The notes under the pieces are model-generated. The model searched no databases. It had not been told where the DNA came from and worked only from the letters and a program-made list of their open reading frames with translations. The position numbers were made by a program, and so were the translations under genes. From NCBI GenBank assembly GCA_003054495.1, contig CP028514.1:608501-672500 (forward strand): DNA of 64,000 nt. The letters are read 5' to 3'. Positions 35,223 through 44,203 of this stretch are shown here, piece by piece. This DNA is from Carboxydocella thermautotrophica (GTDB taxonomy: Bacteria > Bacillota > GCA-003054495 > Carboxydocellales > Carboxydocellaceae). Every line of letters starts with the position of its first letter. Position 1 is the stretch's first letter.

Positions 35223-37595
35223 ATGGCAGCTGCTGCCAGTAAAGAAAACAAGACACTACCATTGCTGCCTCTGCGCGGTATTCTGGTCTTTCCTCACATG
35301 GTCATTCATCTCGATGTGGGACGGGAAAAATCCATCAGAGCCATCGATGAGGCCATGACTCAGGAGCGCTTGATTTTCCTGACCACTCAAAAAGAAGCAC
35401 AAAATGATAATCCCGGTCCGGAAGATGTTTATGCTATTGGAACCATTGCGGAAGTCAAGCAATTGCTCAAATTACCGGGAGGTACCATTCGGGTGCTGGT
35501 GGAAGGTCTGGCCCGGGCACGGATTCGAAAGTACATAGCGGAAGAACCATTCTTCCAGGTTGAAGTCGAAGAACATATGGATGAAGAAAGAAAAACCCCG
35601 GAAACTGAAGCCCTGATGCGTACTTTGCTCAACCAGTTTGAGCAATACGTTAAGATCAGTAAAAAAATTCCTCCGGAAACTCTGGCCGGACTGATCAATC
35701 TGGACGAACCTGGGCGTCTGGCGGATATCATTGCTTCCCACCTGAGTCTGAAGGTAGAAGAAAAGCAGGCTATCCTGGAAGCATTCTCCGTGGCAGAACG
35801 GCTGGAAAAACTCTGTGAAATCGTCGGCAAGGAACTGGAAATCGTGGAGCTGGAACGGCGCATCAATATCCGCGTCCGCAAACAGATGGAAAAGTCCCAG
35901 CGGGAGTACTATTTGCGGGAGCAAATCAAGGCCATCCAGAAGGAGCTGGGAGAAAAGGACGAACGGGTAGCAGAAAGTGAGGAATACCGGGAAAAGATCA
36001 GGGCCGCCAAAATGCCGAAAGAAGTAGAGGAAAAAGCCTTGAAAGAGGTAGAGCGGCTGGAAAAAATGCCTCCCATGGTGGCAGAGACCGCTGTGATTCG
36101 TACATATCTGGACTGGCTCCTGGCTATGCCCTGGGCCAAAGAAACCAGAGATCGCATTGACATCAAACGGGCAGAACAGATTCTGGATGAGGACCATTAC
36201 GGCCTGGAAAAGGTCAAGGAGCGCATCCTTGAATATCTGGCTATTCGCAAACTGGCCAAGAAGATGAAAGGTCCTATTCTCTGTCTGGTAGGCCCGCCGG
36301 GGGTGGGCAAAACCTCCCTGGTCAAATCCATAGCCCGGGCGTTAGAGCGCAAATATATTCGCATGTCCCTGGGTGGGGTACGGGATGAAGCGGAAATCCG
36401 CGGCCATCGCCGCACCTATGTAGGCGCATTGCCTGGCCGCATCATTCAGGGTATCAAACAGGCAGGGTCCAAAAACCCAGTTTTCTGTCTGGACGAAATC
36501 GATAAAATGTCCATGGACTTTCGGGGAGACCCGTCGGCGGCTCTGCTGGAAGTGCTGGACCCGGAACAAAATGCTAATTTTGTCGATCACTACCTGGAAG
36601 TGCCGTTTGATTTATCCAAGGTGATGTTTATCACTACTGCCAACAATCTGTATAGCATTCCGCGGCCTTTGCTGGACCGGATGGAAGTAATTCATGTCAG
36701 CGGTTATACCGAGGAGGAAAAAGTACAAATCGCCCTGCGTTATCTTTTGCCCAAGCAGGTCAAGGAACATGGGCTGAAACCGGAACAATTGCAGGTTTCG
36801 GAAAATGTTATCCGCCGCATCATCCGGCAGTATACCAAGGAGAGCGGGGTTCGCAACCTGGAACGGCAAGTGGCTGCTCTCTGCCGGAAAGCGGCCCGTC
36901 AGATTGTACAGGAAGAGGCAGAAACCGTCAAGGTCACGGTGCAGAATCTGGAGCAATACCTTGGTATTCCCCGTTTCCGCTATGGTACAGCGGAAAAGGC
37001 CAATGAAGTGGGAGTAGCTACCGGTCTGGCCTGGACGGAAGTAGGGGGAGACACCCTGGCCATTGAGGTTTCCCTGATGAAAGGAAAGGGCAAGCTCACC
37101 CTGACAGGCAAGCTGGGGGATGTCATGAAAGAGTCGGCCCAGGCAGGCTTTACCTATGTGCGCTCCCGGGCCGAACAGCTGGGAATTGACCCTGAATTCC
37201 ACGAAAACACTGATATCCATATCCACGTACCGGAGGGAGCTATTCCCAAGGATGGGCCTTCGGCGGGGATTACCATGGCCACGGCCCTGGCTTCAGCTCT
37301 GCTCAACAAACCGGTGCGCTGTGATGTAGCCATGACGGGGGAAATTACCCTGCGGGGACGGGTTCTGCCCATAGGCGGGGTCAAGGAAAAAGTGCTGGCT
37401 GCCCACCGGGCCGGAATTACCACGGTAATTTTACCCAGCGAAAACAAGAAAGACCTGGAGGAAATTCCAGCGAATGTGCGCAAAAAGCTCAAGTTCGTCC
37501 TGGTTGACCATATGGACCAGGTCTTGAAAGAAGCCATAGTCTGGAATGAAACCGAAGCTCCCAGGTGTGGTGAGGAACAGCATGAAAATCATTAA
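35223..37595 (+). CDS. lon: ATP-dependent protease LonA
   Basis: This soluble AAA+ protease degrades damaged and regulatory proteins. It has 790 residues with a full-length LonA layout: N-domain starting [20 protein letters not shown], coiled-coil region (about 190-300), Walker [14 protein letters not shown], Walker [12 protein letters not shown], and the protease domain with Ser in [10 protein letters not shown] and Lys in [10 protein letters not shown]. The ATG follows GGAGGTGA. In Bacillus, lonA directly follows lonB; here a gerA/PIG-L block lies between. The end overlaps engB by 14 bp. Confidence 0.97.
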   Translation: MAAAASKENKTLPLLPLRGILVFPHMVIHLDVGREKSIRAIDEAMTQERLIFLTTQKEAQNDNPGPEDVYAIGTIAEVKQLLKLPGGTIRVLVEGLARARIRKYIAEEPFFQVEVEEHMDEERKTPETEALMRTLLNQFEQYVKISKKIPPETLAGLINLDEPGRLADIIASHLSLKVEEKQAILEAFSVAERLEKLCEIVGKELEIVELERRINIRVRKQMEKSQREYYLREQIKAIQKELGEKDERVAESEEYREKIRAAKMPKEVEEKALKEVERLEKMPPMVAETAVIRTYLDWLLAMPWAKETRDRIDIKRAEQILDEDHYGLEKVKERILEYLAIRKLAKKMKGPILCLVGPPGVGKTSLVKSIARALERKYIRMSLGGVRDEAEIRGHRRTYVGALPGRIIQGIKQAGSKNPVFCLDEIDKMSMDFRGDPSAALLEVLDPEQNANFVDHYLEVPFDLSKVMFITTANNLYSIPRPLLDRMEVIHVSGYTEEEKVQIALRYLLPKQVKEHGLKPEQLQVSENVIRRIIRQYTKESGVRNLERQVAALCRKAARQIVQEEAETVKVTVQNLEQYLGIPRFRYGTAEKANEVGVATGLAWTEVGGDTLAIEVSLMKGKGKLTLTGKLGDVMKESAQAGFTYVRSRAEQLGIDPEFHENTDIHIHVPEGAIPKDGPSAGITMATALASALLNKPVRCDVAMTGEITLRGRVLPIGGVKEKVLAAHRAGITTVILPSENKKDLEEIPANVRKKLKFVLVDHMDQVLKEAIVWNETEAPRCGEEQHENH

Positions 37596-38187
37596 GGCAG
37601 AATATACTGTTAGTGCAGTCAAAGCAGAACAATATCCTCAGGACGGCCGGCCGGAAATTGCCTTCGCCGGCCGTTCCAATGTGGGCAAATCTTCTCTTAT
37701 CAATACCCTGGTGCAGAGAAAAAACCTGGCCCGTACCAGTTCCCAGCCGGGCAAAACCCAGACCATCAATTTTTATAGTGTCAATGACCTGCTTTACCTC
37801 GTGGATTTGCCCGGCTATGGTTTTGCCCGGGTTTCCAGGGCGGAACGGGAGCGCTGGGGACGTTTTATTGAAGCCTATCTCAATCAACGCCGGGAGCTGG
37901 TGGCAGTGGTGCTGCTGGTGGATATTCGCCATCCCCCTACCCGGGATGACGTGATGATGTATGACTGGCTCTGCTACTTCAACAAACCGACCCTGGTGGT
38001 AGCCACTAAGGCGGATAAAATCAGCCGGGGGCAATGGGCCAAACACCTGAAGATTATCAGGAATGAGCTGGGGTTAAAACCGGAACACCAGCTGCTGCCC
38101 TTTTCGGCAGAGACCAGGCAGGGTCGGGAAGAAGTATGGGACTGGCTGGCCCGGGCCGCAGGAATTACTGAGGAGAACGGAGGCTGA
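37582..38187 (+). CDS. engB: Ribosome biogenesis GTPase EngB/YsxC
   Basis: This essential GTPase is needed for assembly of the large ribosomal subunit. It has 201 residues. The G motifs are all present: G1 [11 protein letters not shown]2 near [14 protein letters not shown]3 VDLPGYGFA, and G4 ATKADK. The start is ATG 37582 behind GAGGAACAG, inside the last codons of lon, so translation of the two is coupled as in other Firmicutes. The cation antiporter gene follows after 3 bp. Confidence 0.96.
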   Translation: MKIIKAEYTVSAVKAEQYPQDGRPEIAFAGRSNVGKSSLINTLVQRKNLARTSSQPGKTQTINFYSVNDLLYLVDLPGYGFARVSRAERERWGRFIEAYLNQRRELVAVVLLVDIRHPPTRDDVMMYDWLCYFNKPTLVVATKADKISRGQWAKHLKIIRNELGLKPEHQLLPFSAETRQGREEVWDWLARAAGITEENGG

Positions 38188-38190
38188 GGC

Positions 38191-39192
38191 ATGCTGGAAA
38201 TCGGTATTCTCCTGGTCAGTTTGGGAGTAATTTTGTTAGGAGCAGAGCTGTTCACCAACGGGGTGGAATGGCTGGGGAAACGATTAGGAATGAACGAAGG
38301 GGCGGTGGGCAGTATTCTGGCAGCGGTGGGGACGGCCCTGCCGGAAACCCTGGTACCCATTATAGCCATTCTCTTCAACGCTGGCCGGGAGGCTGGTACA
38401 GAAATCGGTATTGGAGCTATTCTGGGAGCTCCGTTTATGCTGGGAACCCTGGCTTTTTGTGTGTCCGGGCTGGCAGCTCTGGCTTTTGCCTATCGGCGCC
38501 CCAGCTGCACCTGGATGACAGTGGATAAGAGGGTAGTTGGCCGGGATTTGCGTTTCTTCTTGCTGGTCTATGCTCTGGCCATTGTGGCTTCATTCCTGAC
38601 TATAAGGCAGTTGAAACTGGCAGTGGCAGTGGCCTTGCTGGGAGCCTATATTATTTATGCTTATAAAACCATTCAGGATGAGGAAGGGGTAGAATGTGAA
38701 TGCCTTTCTCCTCTCACCTTTGCCAGAAATAATCCCAACCCCGCCCTGGGCATAATCCTGTTACAGGTTGTAACTGCTTTAGGGGCCATTGTACTGGGGG
38801 CTGAGTATTTCGTCAAATCTCTGGAAGTTCTTTCGGGACACTGGGGTATTTCGCCGCTGGTCCTGTCCCTGATTATCACGCCCATTGCCACTGAGTTACC
38901 GGAAAAGTTCAATTCAGTAATCTGGATTCGGCAGGGAAGGGACACTCTGGCGCTGGGCAATATTTCCGGGGCAATGGTTTTCCAGAGTTCAGTTATTCCC
39001 GCTCTGGGGATCTTCCTGACCCCCTGGCAATTTACCTGGCCTTCTTTACCGCTTATTAGCTCCTTTTTTGCTCTGGCCTCCGCAGGTTATGTTTATCTTT
39101 TGATGAACATCAAAGGCAGGATTAGTGCCTTTACCTTGCTGGCAGGCGGTATTTTTTACGGGTTATTTTTGTTAATCGCCTTTAGCCAGTGA
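38191..39192 (+). CDS. CaCA-family cation antiporter
   Basis: This integral membrane protein has 333 residues and two homologous halves. Each half holds the alpha-repeat motif of sodium/calcium exchangers: GTALPETLVPII in the first and TPIATELPEKFNSVIW in the second. The acidic residues in these repeats bind the transported cation. The likely role is Ca2+ or other cation export against Na+ or H+; the ions cannot be told from sequence. It starts 3 bp after engB. Confidence 0.88.
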   Translation: MLEIGILLVSLGVILLGAELFTNGVEWLGKRLGMNEGAVGSILAAVGTALPETLVPIIAILFNAGREAGTEIGIGAILGAPFMLGTLAFCVSGLAALAFAYRRPSCTWMTVDKRVVGRDLRFFLLVYALAIVASFLTIRQLKLAVAVALLGAYIIYAYKTIQDEEGVECECLSPLTFARNNPNPALGIILLQVVTALGAIVLGAEYFVKSLEVLSGHWGISPLVLSLIITPIATELPEKFNSVIWIRQGRDTLALGNISGAMVFQSSVIPALGIFLTPWQFTWPSLPLISSFFALASAGYVYLLMNIKGRISAFTLLAGGIFYGLFLLIAFSQ

Positions 39193-39194
39193 TA

Positions 39195-39223
39195 TTGACA
39201 AGAAGCGGGGGAGAGGATATAAT
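39195..39223 (+). promoter_or_regulatory. Consensus promoter with no gene downstream
   Basis: A perfect TTGACA (39195-39200), a 17-bp spacer and a perfect TATAAT (39218-39223) form the best sigma-A promoter I saw in the window. Nothing on the plus strand behind it looks like a protein gene; the next gene faces the opposite way. It overlaps the antiporter stop region closely. Confidence 0.82.
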
Positions 39224-39229
39224 TAAGTT

Positions 39230-39380
39230 GCGGTAAACGATAATAACACTCATTAGCGAAAATGTAAAAAAGTTTACAAGTTTGGAGTTCATTTTTGAAC
39301 TCCAATACCATAGACCCACACCCACTCATCCATCCTCTCCCCATGTTAAAGCCCCGGTCATGACCGGGGCCCTTGTTTTT
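39230..39380 (+). ncRNA. Candidate small RNA
   Basis: Transcription from the consensus promoter would give about 150 bases. It contains a perfect 9-10 bp hairpin with arms TTGGAGTTCA and TGAACTCCAA (about 39281-39304) and an unpaired C-rich stretch with CCCACACCC and CCTCTCCCC (about 39314-39342). Those C-rich parts could pair with ribosome sites of target mRNAs. It ends at a 20-bp perfect hairpin (39351-39370) followed by CCTTGTTTTT. I found no convincing short open reading frame. The RNA is a prediction from promoter, structure and lack of coding; it is not matched to a known family. Confidence 0.5.
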
Positions 39381-40248
39381 ATTGCTGTCGATCCAGATAG
39401 CGCACTGCTGCCAGAGCCGCTACCAGCCCTTCTCCTACAGCCTTGGCCAGCTGGTAGGGGGTACCGGTACAGTCCCCGGCGGCAAAAACACCTGGGAGAT
39501 TGGTTTCCTGCTGGCGGTTGACTTTAATATGGTTATCCTCCAGCTCTAGCCCTGGAATCAGTTGACCGGGTGGTAAGGTCTCTTTTTCCAGAAAAACTCC
39601 ATCCACTGTCAGCCGGGTACCGTCGGCCAGCTCCAGGGCCTCCACCTTATCCTGACCATGGATTGCCCTGGGCCTAATGAACACAACCTCCAGATTGGCA
39701 GCTTGAAAACCTATATTCTTTTCATAAAGGGGAAGATAGTAGACTTTGCCGCAGATCTGGGTCAAGAAAGGCAGTTCTTCTTCCCCTTTGGGGTTTTCGG
39801 CTATGTAGGCTACTGTTTTACCCTGATAAAGGGGACCATCGCAAGTGGCACAATAGCCTACTCCTTTGCCCAGCAGTTCCTGTTCTCCAGGCAAAAAGCG
39901 GGCCATAGGTATGCCGGTGGCGATAATCACCGTTCTGGCCTGGTAGAATTCATTTTTGGCCAGCAGGCCAAAAACTTCTCCCTGAGGTGCGACCTGAGTA
40001 ACCTGCTGGGGCAGGATATTGAGCCCCAGACTCTGGTAATGGGCGAGAAAACGCTGGCGCATTTCATCTCCGCTCATTTCCGGCAGGCCCAGGTAATTGT
40101 CCACCCGGGGGGCTTTATGTAATTTAGGGGAACAAAAATCTGTCCCGAAGTGGATGATGGACTTACGGCGAATCTGACCATTGATGGCGGCTGAAAGGCC
40201 AGCGGGGCCGCAGCCGATGATGGCGATATCATAGATTTTATCCTCCAT
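39379..40248 (-). CDS. Thioredoxin reductase-like NAD(P)/FAD-dependent oxidoreductase
   Basis: The protein has 289 residues. The FAD-binding motif IIGCGPAGLSAAINGQ is at about residues 10-25, the redox-active CATC site is in GVGYCATCDGPLY, and the C-terminal FAD motif is GVFAAGDCTG. The central NAD(P)-binding part is shortened, with AYIAENPKGEEE instead of the normal glycine-rich loop (G-x-G-x2-G/A). A nicotinamide donor is therefore doubtful, and a ferredoxin- or other donor-dependent enzyme is possible. The start is ATG 40248. Divergent from a Crp-family regulator gene. It may share a bidirectional terminator with the predicted small RNA. Confidence 0.82.
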   Translation of the reverse strand: MEDKIYDIAIIGCGPAGLSAAINGQIRRKSIIHFGTDFCSPKLHKAPRVDNYLGLPEMSGDEMRQRFLAHYQSLGLNILPQQVTQVAPQGEVFGLLAKNEFYQARTVIIATGIPMARFLPGEQELLGKGVGYCATCDGPLYQGKTVAYIAENPKGEEELPFLTQICGKVYYLPLYEKNIGFQAANLEVVFIRPRAIHGQDKVEALELADGTRLTVDGVFLEKETLPPGQLIPGLELEDNHIKVNRQQETNLPGVFAAGDCTGTPYQLAKAVGEGLVAALAAVRYLDRQQ

Positions 40249-40371
40249 GCCAATCCCCTTTCTGTTGCTTGTGTTTCTTTCATAGTATGACCGGTAGAGG
40301 AAAAAGTTAGACCTGGCAGGGATTGGGGATTTAGTGGAGAATATAAACAAGGGATTCTGGAGGTGAGGGTT

Positions 40372-41043
40372 GTGTTGCGGGAGGAATGCGCTTTTTGTCT
40401 GCGGGATATTCCCCTTTTTGCCGGGGTACAGGAAGATCTTTTCCAGCATATTTGCCAGAATACAGGGAAAAGGCACCTGGAAAAAGGGGAGGAACTGTTT
40501 CGGCAAGGGGAACCGGCGGAAACGGTATTTCTGCTCAAAGAGGGTTCTGTCAAACTGATCCAGTTTACAGAAGAAGGCAGGGAAGTGATTGTTGATATTG
40601 CTGGCAAAGGGGATGTACTGGGGGAAGAAAACCTGTTTTCAGTGCAAAACTGGCCGGTAACTGCGATCGCTCTGGAGAACACCCGCTGCTGTACCATCAG
40701 CAGACAGCAGCTGGAAAAGGCGGTGCTGGCTCAGCCCCGCCTGACCATGCAGTTAATTAGCTATCTGGGGAGCAAGTTTTATCAGGCTCTGGAAAGCAAG
40801 GGGGAGTTATTGACCGATACCGTGCCGGTACGCCTGAGCAAGTTACTGGTCCGGCTGGCCCGGGAGCATGGTCGTTCCACTCCCCAGGGGACGGTGATCC
40901 AGGTTCAGCTGACCCAGCAGGACCTGGCCGATATGCTGGGAGTTTCCCGGGTAATTGTGGTCCAGGCCTTAAAAGAACTGAAGGAAAGCGGCAGAATTGA
41001 CAAACAGGGGAGATATTATTTGCTCAAGGACAAATGTTTTTAA
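40372..41043 (+). CDS. Crp/Fnr-family transcriptional regulator
   Basis: The protein has about 223 residues: an N-terminal cyclic-nucleotide-binding-type beta roll (about 10-125) and a C-terminal winged helix (about 150-215). The recognition helix reads SRVIVVQALKEL. It lacks the Arg-Glu-x3-Arg pattern that reads TGTGA, so its target differs from that of classical Crp. Cysteines near the N-terminus (ECAFC) could bind a cluster or sense redox, but they do not match the Fnr spacing. The GTG at 40372 follows GGAGGTGAG. Divergent from the thioredoxin reductase-like gene, which it may control. Confidence 0.85.
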   Translation: MLREECAFCLRDIPLFAGVQEDLFQHICQNTGKRHLEKGEELFRQGEPAETVFLLKEGSVKLIQFTEEGREVIVDIAGKGDVLGEENLFSVQNWPVTAIALENTRCCTISRQQLEKAVLAQPRLTMQLISYLGSKFYQALESKGELLTDTVPVRLSKLLVRLAREHGRSTPQGTVIQVQLTQQDLADMLGVSRVIVVQALKELKESGRIDKQGRYYLLKDKCF

Positions 41044-42059
41044 TGGGACAGGGCTGAGCGGGCCGGCTCTGGATTGACCAACTCCTTTTCTGGCAGAGGA
41101 GCAGCCAGCTGGCCGGTACTGACCATCATTTCCTGGAGATTATTAAAAGCAGTCGCGGCAGGGAGAGGACTTTCGGCCCAGACTCCGGCCTGATAATAGC
41201 GGGTAAGCATTTGCTCCAGTTCTGCCTGGCTGTATTCGGGGAAGAAGGGCTTGATGGCAGCGGCCGTATCGGTCGGGGTATGTTCTGCCACCCAGCGCTG
41301 GGCCCGGGCCAGGGCCCGCAGGAAGGCCAGGGTGGAGGTCTTTTTTAATTCCAGAGTGGAGGGCAAGCTCAGGTAAACCGCAAAAGGCAATTCTGGCTCA
41401 GCCTGGCCCAGAGATGCCAGTACCTTTCCCTGTCCCTGTTTTTCCAGAGTAAAGGCCAGGGGCTCAAAAGCCTGTAGATAATGGCCACTGCCGCTGATGA
41501 AGGCTCCGGCTACCCATTCTGCCGGGATATTCTGGACTAATGTTACATCCCGGTAAGGTTTGAGGCCCTGTTGCTGTAATAGCCAGTTCAAAGCCATTTC
41601 CGGCATGCTTCCCCGGCGGCTGGTGATTACCATTTTGCCTTTGAGATTGTTCCAGGTGAAATCAGGTTCAGGCTGGCGGCCAATTAAAAAGGAACCATCC
41701 CGGCGGGTTAACTGGGCGAAAACCAGGGGCAATTCCCGAAGGGGAGGGTGCTGGCGGCGAGCCTGAAGGACCAGGTCAGGCCCGGCCAGGATAAAATCAG
41801 TTTCCTGCTTGATCAGGGAAGCTAGAGATTTATCCCCGCCCCAGGCAGTTTGAAGCTGAACTTCCAGGTGTTCGGCCTGAAAAAAGCCCTGGCTGAAGGC
41901 TACATACTGGGGAGCATAATAGACACTGCGCACAGCTTCGGTCAAACGGACCGGGGTTAATTTTTTTTCAGTGATAGGGGGTTTGGCTTCTTTGCTGAGA
42001 CTGCAACCTGCCAGGAGCAAGGAAATAAGCATAACCAGTACCCATCTCAAGATGCTCAT
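41040..42059 (-). CDS. NMT1/SsuA-like substrate-binding lipoprotein
   Basis: This periplasmic-type binding lipoprotein has 339 residues. The signal sequence ends in lipobox LLAGC (Cys19). The mature part matches the SsuA/TauA/THI5-like group, with VYYAPQYVAFSQGFFQAEHLE near the N-terminus and GSMPEMALNWLLQQQGL further on. Such proteins feed ABC importers for sulfonates, nitrate, thiamine precursors or other small molecules. No permease or ATPase gene lies next to it. The 3' end overlaps the convergent Crp-family gene by 4 bp. The ligand is unknown. Confidence 0.82.
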   Translation of the reverse strand: MSILRWVLVMLISLLLAGCSLSKEAKPPITEKKLTPVRLTEAVRSVYYAPQYVAFSQGFFQAEHLEVQLQTAWGGDKSLASLIKQETDFILAGPDLVLQARRQHPPLRELPLVFAQLTRRDGSFLIGRQPEPDFTWNNLKGKMVITSRRGSMPEMALNWLLQQQGLKPYRDVTLVQNIPAEWVAGAFISGSGHYLQAFEPLAFTLEKQGQGKVLASLGQAEPELPFAVYLSLPSTLELKKTSTLAFLRALARAQRWVAEHTPTDTAAAIKPFFPEYSQAELEQMLTRYYQAGVWAESPLPAATAFNNLQEMMVSTGQLAAPLPEKELVNPEPARSALSH

Positions 42060-42098
42060 TTTCCACCCACCTCTCCTTCATCAGTATGGAGTCACTAT

Positions 42099-42127
42099 TT
42101 TCAATATATGAATTTTTAATTTATAAT
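42099..42127 (+). promoter_or_regulatory. Putative promoter of the SLC13/ArsB-like permease gene
   Basis: TATAAT at 42122-42127 has a weak TTTCAA at 42099-42104 with a 17-bp spacer. The gene starts 29 bp further down behind AAAGGAGG. Confidence 0.45.
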
Positions 42128-42156
42128 AGAAGGGTAAAAAAGAAAGGAGGCAGGAA

Positions 42157-43434
42157 ATGCTAGGGAAAATGGAACTGGCGACGGGAATTTTTCTTCTCAC
42201 GTATGCTCTGATTGTGGCGGAAAAACTGCCACGAACAGCTGTAGCCCTGGCCGGTGGCCTGGCTATGATTTTGCTGGGTTTAGAGACCCAGGAGCAGGGG
42301 TTACATCATGTGGATTTTAATACCCTTGGCTTATTGATCGGGATGATGATCATTGTGGGGATTATTCGCAAAACCGGTGTTTTTGAGTATCTGGCCCTGA
42401 CATCTGTGCGGCTGGCAAAGGGGCGGCCGTTAGCTTTGCTGGTTTACCTGAGTCTTTTAACTGCAGGGGCTTCCGCTTTTCTGGATAATGTCACCACGGT
42501 TTTGCTGGTAGCACCTGTTACCTTTACTCTCTGCCGGGAAATGGGGATTAGCCCTATACCCTTTCTCATCAGCGAGATCATCGCTTCTAACGTAGGTGGA
42601 ACGGCGACTCTCATCGGGGACCCACCCAACATTATGATTGGTAGTGCCGTCAAGGAGCTGAGTTTCCTTGATTTCATGCTGCACCTTGGCCCGGTGGCGA
42701 TTATTGTTATGGCAGTCACATTGCCGATTCTGGTTTTGATTTACCGGCGGCAGCTGGTTATCGATGAGGAGACCAGGCAACGGCTGTTACAACTGGATCC
42801 GGCGCGAGAACTGAAAAAGGGACCATTGCTTTATCAATCTTTGGGAGTACTGGCCTTGACCATTCTGGGCTTTTTCCTGCACCAGGTTTTTCATATTGAA
42901 TCAGCCACCATTGCCATGGGGGGAGCGGTACTCTTGCTGTTGCTCTCCCGGATTGATCTGGAGGAAGCTTTTCATACAGTGGAATGGGGAACCATTTTCT
43001 TCTTTGTAGGCCTGTTCGCCCTGGTAGGGGGTCTGGTGGAAACGGGAGTAATCAGCCGGCTGGCCCAGTGGACTTTGACTGTCACCAGCGGGGATACGGA
43101 GCTGGCGGCAGGATTGATTCTCTGGGTGGCGGCCATAGCTTCGGCATTTGTGGATAATATTCCCTTTGTAGCTACTATGATTCCCTTGATTAAGGAGGTA
43201 GGCCTGACCGGCGGGATTGCCAATCTGGAGCCCCTCTGGTGGTCTCTGGCTCTGGGAGCCTGCCTGGGCGGCAATGGAACACTGGTAGGTGCTTCAGCCA
43301 ACGTGATTGTAGCGGGAATGGCTGAGAGTCAGGGTAAACCCATCGGTTTCCTGCGCTTTATGCTGGTAGCCTTCCCCTTGATGTTGCTCTCGATTGTTAT
43401 AAGCCATATCTATATAACCTGGCGCTACTTCTAA
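42157..43434 (+). CDS. ArsB/NhaD (SLC13-type) ion transporter
   Basis: This membrane protein has 425 residues and 10-12 helices of the ion transporter superfamily. Two family loops are clear: FLDNVTTVLLVAPVT followed by EIIASNVGGTATLIGDPPNI in the first half, and AFVDNIPFVATMIPLI followed by GGNGTLVGASANVIVAG in the second. These loops form the substrate site in inverted repeats. Members carry arsenite, Na+/H+ or dicarboxylates. The GDPPN motif is shared by ArsB and NhaD types, so the substrate stays open. No arsenic genes are nearby. Confidence 0.88.
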   Translation: MLGKMELATGIFLLTYALIVAEKLPRTAVALAGGLAMILLGLETQEQGLHHVDFNTLGLLIGMMIIVGIIRKTGVFEYLALTSVRLAKGRPLALLVYLSLLTAGASAFLDNVTTVLLVAPVTFTLCREMGISPIPFLISEIIASNVGGTATLIGDPPNIMIGSAVKELSFLDFMLHLGPVAIIVMAVTLPILVLIYRRQLVIDEETRQRLLQLDPARELKKGPLLYQSLGVLALTILGFFLHQVFHIESATIAMGGAVLLLLLSRIDLEEAFHTVEWGTIFFFVGLFALVGGLVETGVISRLAQWTLTVTSGDTELAAGLILWVAAIASAFVDNIPFVATMIPLIKEVGLTGGIANLEPLWWSLALGACLGGNGTLVGASANVIVAGMAESQGKPIGFLRFMLVAFPLMLLSIVISHIYITWRYF

Positions 43435-43437
43435 ATC

Positions 43438-43480
43438 AAACCCCCTGACCTTACCGGCAGGTAAGGCCAGGGGGTTTTTT
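43438..43480. terminator. Bidirectional terminator
   Basis: CCCCCTGACCTTAC pairs with GTAAGGCCAGGGGG across a short loop and is flanked by AAA on the left and TTTTTT on the right. It serves both the permease gene (+) and the convergent CBS gene (-), whose stop codon it reaches. Confidence 0.9.
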
Positions 43481-44117
43481 AAGTCCAGGGACAGGCCAGC
43501 GGATCACTGGTAAGATGGATGACCTGAAAACCGGCTTCGCTGAGGGCTCGTTTTACCAGCTCTTTATCCTCCTGAGCCAGTTTGAGAACAATTTCATCGG
43601 GCAAGACCACCAGTTTTTCCACCCGGAGATTGTACCGGTCAAGGGCGGTAACCAGACTGGCCAGAAATCCTTTGCGGGGACTGATGGCAATAGTTACCCG
43701 GGTACCGGGTTCGGCAAAACCGAAGGCGGTGGCAAAAATGCGAAAAACATCGGTTTCGGTGATAATACCTACCAGGCGCTGGTTTTCCACCACAGGCAGG
43801 CAATCCAGATGGCAGCTGGCAAAGAGATGGGCTGCTGCTTCAACCGTGGCGGTTGGTTCAATAAAATGGGGATCGGTTTTCATGATTTGTCGGACCGGGG
43901 TCCGGCTCAGCAAGTTGGCTTCATACTTATTCAACTCCTTGCGCGGAAAAAGGCGCAGGATATCGGTTTCACTGAGCAGGCCTACCAGTTTGCCCTCCCT
44001 GGTGATTACCGGCAAATGGCGAACACTGTGAGTGCGCATCAATTCCAGGGCCTGTCCCACCTGGGCATCAGCACTGATGCTGACCGGCTGGGGTGTCATG
44101 ATCTCTGCAATTAGCAT
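43479..44117 (-). CDS. Twin-CBS domain protein with C-terminal ACT-like region (AcuB type)
   Basis: The protein has 212 residues. Two CBS repeats (about 1-58 and 75-130) have the usual endings LVGLLSETDILR and LVGIITETDVFR. The C-terminal 75 residues look like an ACT domain (VTIAISPRKGFLASLVTALDRYNL). This order matches AcuB-like proteins. CBS pairs bind adenine nucleotides and sense energy state; ACT domains bind amino acids or other small ligands. AcuB in Bacillus is linked to acetoin use and acetyl-CoA synthetase control, but no such genes are nearby here. Confidence 0.87.
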   Translation of the reverse strand: MLIAEIMTPQPVSISADAQVGQALELMRTHSVRHLPVITREGKLVGLLSETDILRLFPRKELNKYEANLLSRTPVRQIMKTDPHFIEPTATVEAAAHLFASCHLDCLPVVENQRLVGIITETDVFRIFATAFGFAEPGTRVTIAISPRKGFLASLVTALDRYNLRVEKLVVLPDEIVLKLAQEDKELVKRALSEAGFQVIHLTSDPLACPWT

Positions 44118-44203
44118 TTTATCCCCTCCTCCCCTATAGTTTTCGCTGAAAATGCAAAAAATCCTGTTAGCCGGGGCAAGTTATTACTGTGGAGGTGGTT
44201 ATT

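Noticed and set aside
35122-35262. Longer form of GerAA with 47 more N-terminal residues
   Set aside because: The extension runs through the lonA promoter and has no family similarity; ATG 35121 has an excellent ribosome site.
40249-40697. N-terminal extension of the thioredoxin reductase-like gene and other minus-strand frames here
   Set aside because: They overlap the divergent Crp-family gene and its ribosome site and show no family features; the FAD motif starts just after ATG 40248.
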